DNA of 39,268 nucleotides from Chara braunii. Its lineage: Eukaryota; Streptophyta; Charophyceae; Charales; Characeae. Location of the stretch: assembly GCA_003427395.1 (NCBI GenBank), contig BFEA01000019.1, positions 5,935,765 to 5,975,032 of the forward strand, given 5' to 3'. The notes beneath the pieces are model-generated. The model did not search any database and was not told the origin of the DNA. It saw nothing but the letters and a program-made list of their open reading frames with translations. Positions 38,989 through 39,268 of the stretch are shown piece by piece. Each line of letters starts with the position of its first letter. Within the stretch, counting starts at the first letter, position 1. A program made the position numbers and the translations under genes.

Positions 38989-39268
38989 GAAGACGAGAAA
39001 AATTATGGTTGTGTATCTTACCATGTTCCAGGGGAGGACTCGTACCAATTTCAGGGGAAGACTCGTTAATATTAAATTTGGGAAGACTCATCAATATTGT
39101 GCGTTTGGTGAGTGGTGGAGGAGGGAGGCCCGTTGTTAAATGTCCGGTCGACAATGTCGGGTGAAACGTGTGTCGAATGGACTGCGTCATCAGGCAACCA
39201 CGTGCATGGTGATGGCACTGGCGGTTCTCGGAGCTGTATACGCGTGATCGATTTTTATTTATTTATTT

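Noticed and set aside
39150-39198. GAAACGTGTGTC and CATCAG near the right end suggested another hammerhead
   Set aside because: The two core boxes are on opposite strands and cannot form one ribozyme.

Overview
The window looks like a stretch of eukaryotic nuclear DNA that is poor in genes and rich in repeats. It carries long GA/CT, CA, TAA and TA microsatellites, many poly-A/poly-T tracts, short spliceosomal-type intron signals (a TACTAAC branch site), tRNA-derived SINE heads, a retrocopied U2 snRNA fragment and a large retroelement. A fragment of plastid tufA (plastid-type EF-Tu) points to a photosynthetic lineage that still has, or had, a plastid tufA. A green or streptophyte alga fits best; a Charales-like alga is my guess, with low confidence. 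Very little ordinary host coding sequence can be supported.

Layout. 1-14.2 kb is a patchwork of microsatellites, tandem duplications and small non-autonomous elements. Two fold-back (MITE-like) families recur: one ends in GGGGCYAGGTCCCACT, the other has ACTACCGTCTTCC inverted ends. A poly-T-tailed retro-repeat family and two tRNA-like SINEs also occur. Notable single items are a perfect 68-bp palindrome (1803-1870), the plastid tufA fragment (6102-6343), a pure poly-A insertion flanked by a 15-bp duplication (7127-7190), a U2 snRNA retrocopy (7867-7943) and a tandem array of imperfect palindromes (11367-11610).

14.2-26.4 kb contains two copies of a 1.5-kb direct repeat, 10.7 kb apart. Each copy has the same predicted 87-nt intron and a related reading frame. 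The roughly 9 kb between them has no recognisable coding sequence. It does hold degenerate 120-bp tandem repeats and a cluster of hairpins that share a conserved loop (CCCAAACTTATGGAAC) while their stems differ in sequence but remain paired (22.76-23.41 kb).

26.4-32.8 kb is the best-defined element, a Penelope-like retroelement on the minus strand. It is flanked by about 480-bp direct repeats that each carry a hammerhead ribozyme motif. It encodes a CCHC zinc-knuckle/coiled-coil ORF1 and a long ORF2 with a SAP-like motif, a GIY-YIG endonuclease upstream of the RT, and a reverse transcriptase. It is now a pseudogene with in-frame stops and frameshifts. A 919-bp AT-rich inverted-repeat transposon sits inside the RT reading frame, and that frame resumes in register on the other side.

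32.8-39.3 kb has one plausible small host gene, a 210-residue hydrophilic, internally duplicated, LEA-like protein (33902-34534). Its 3' end has been copied into downstream tandem repeats. The remainder is a series of minisatellite-like tandem repeats.
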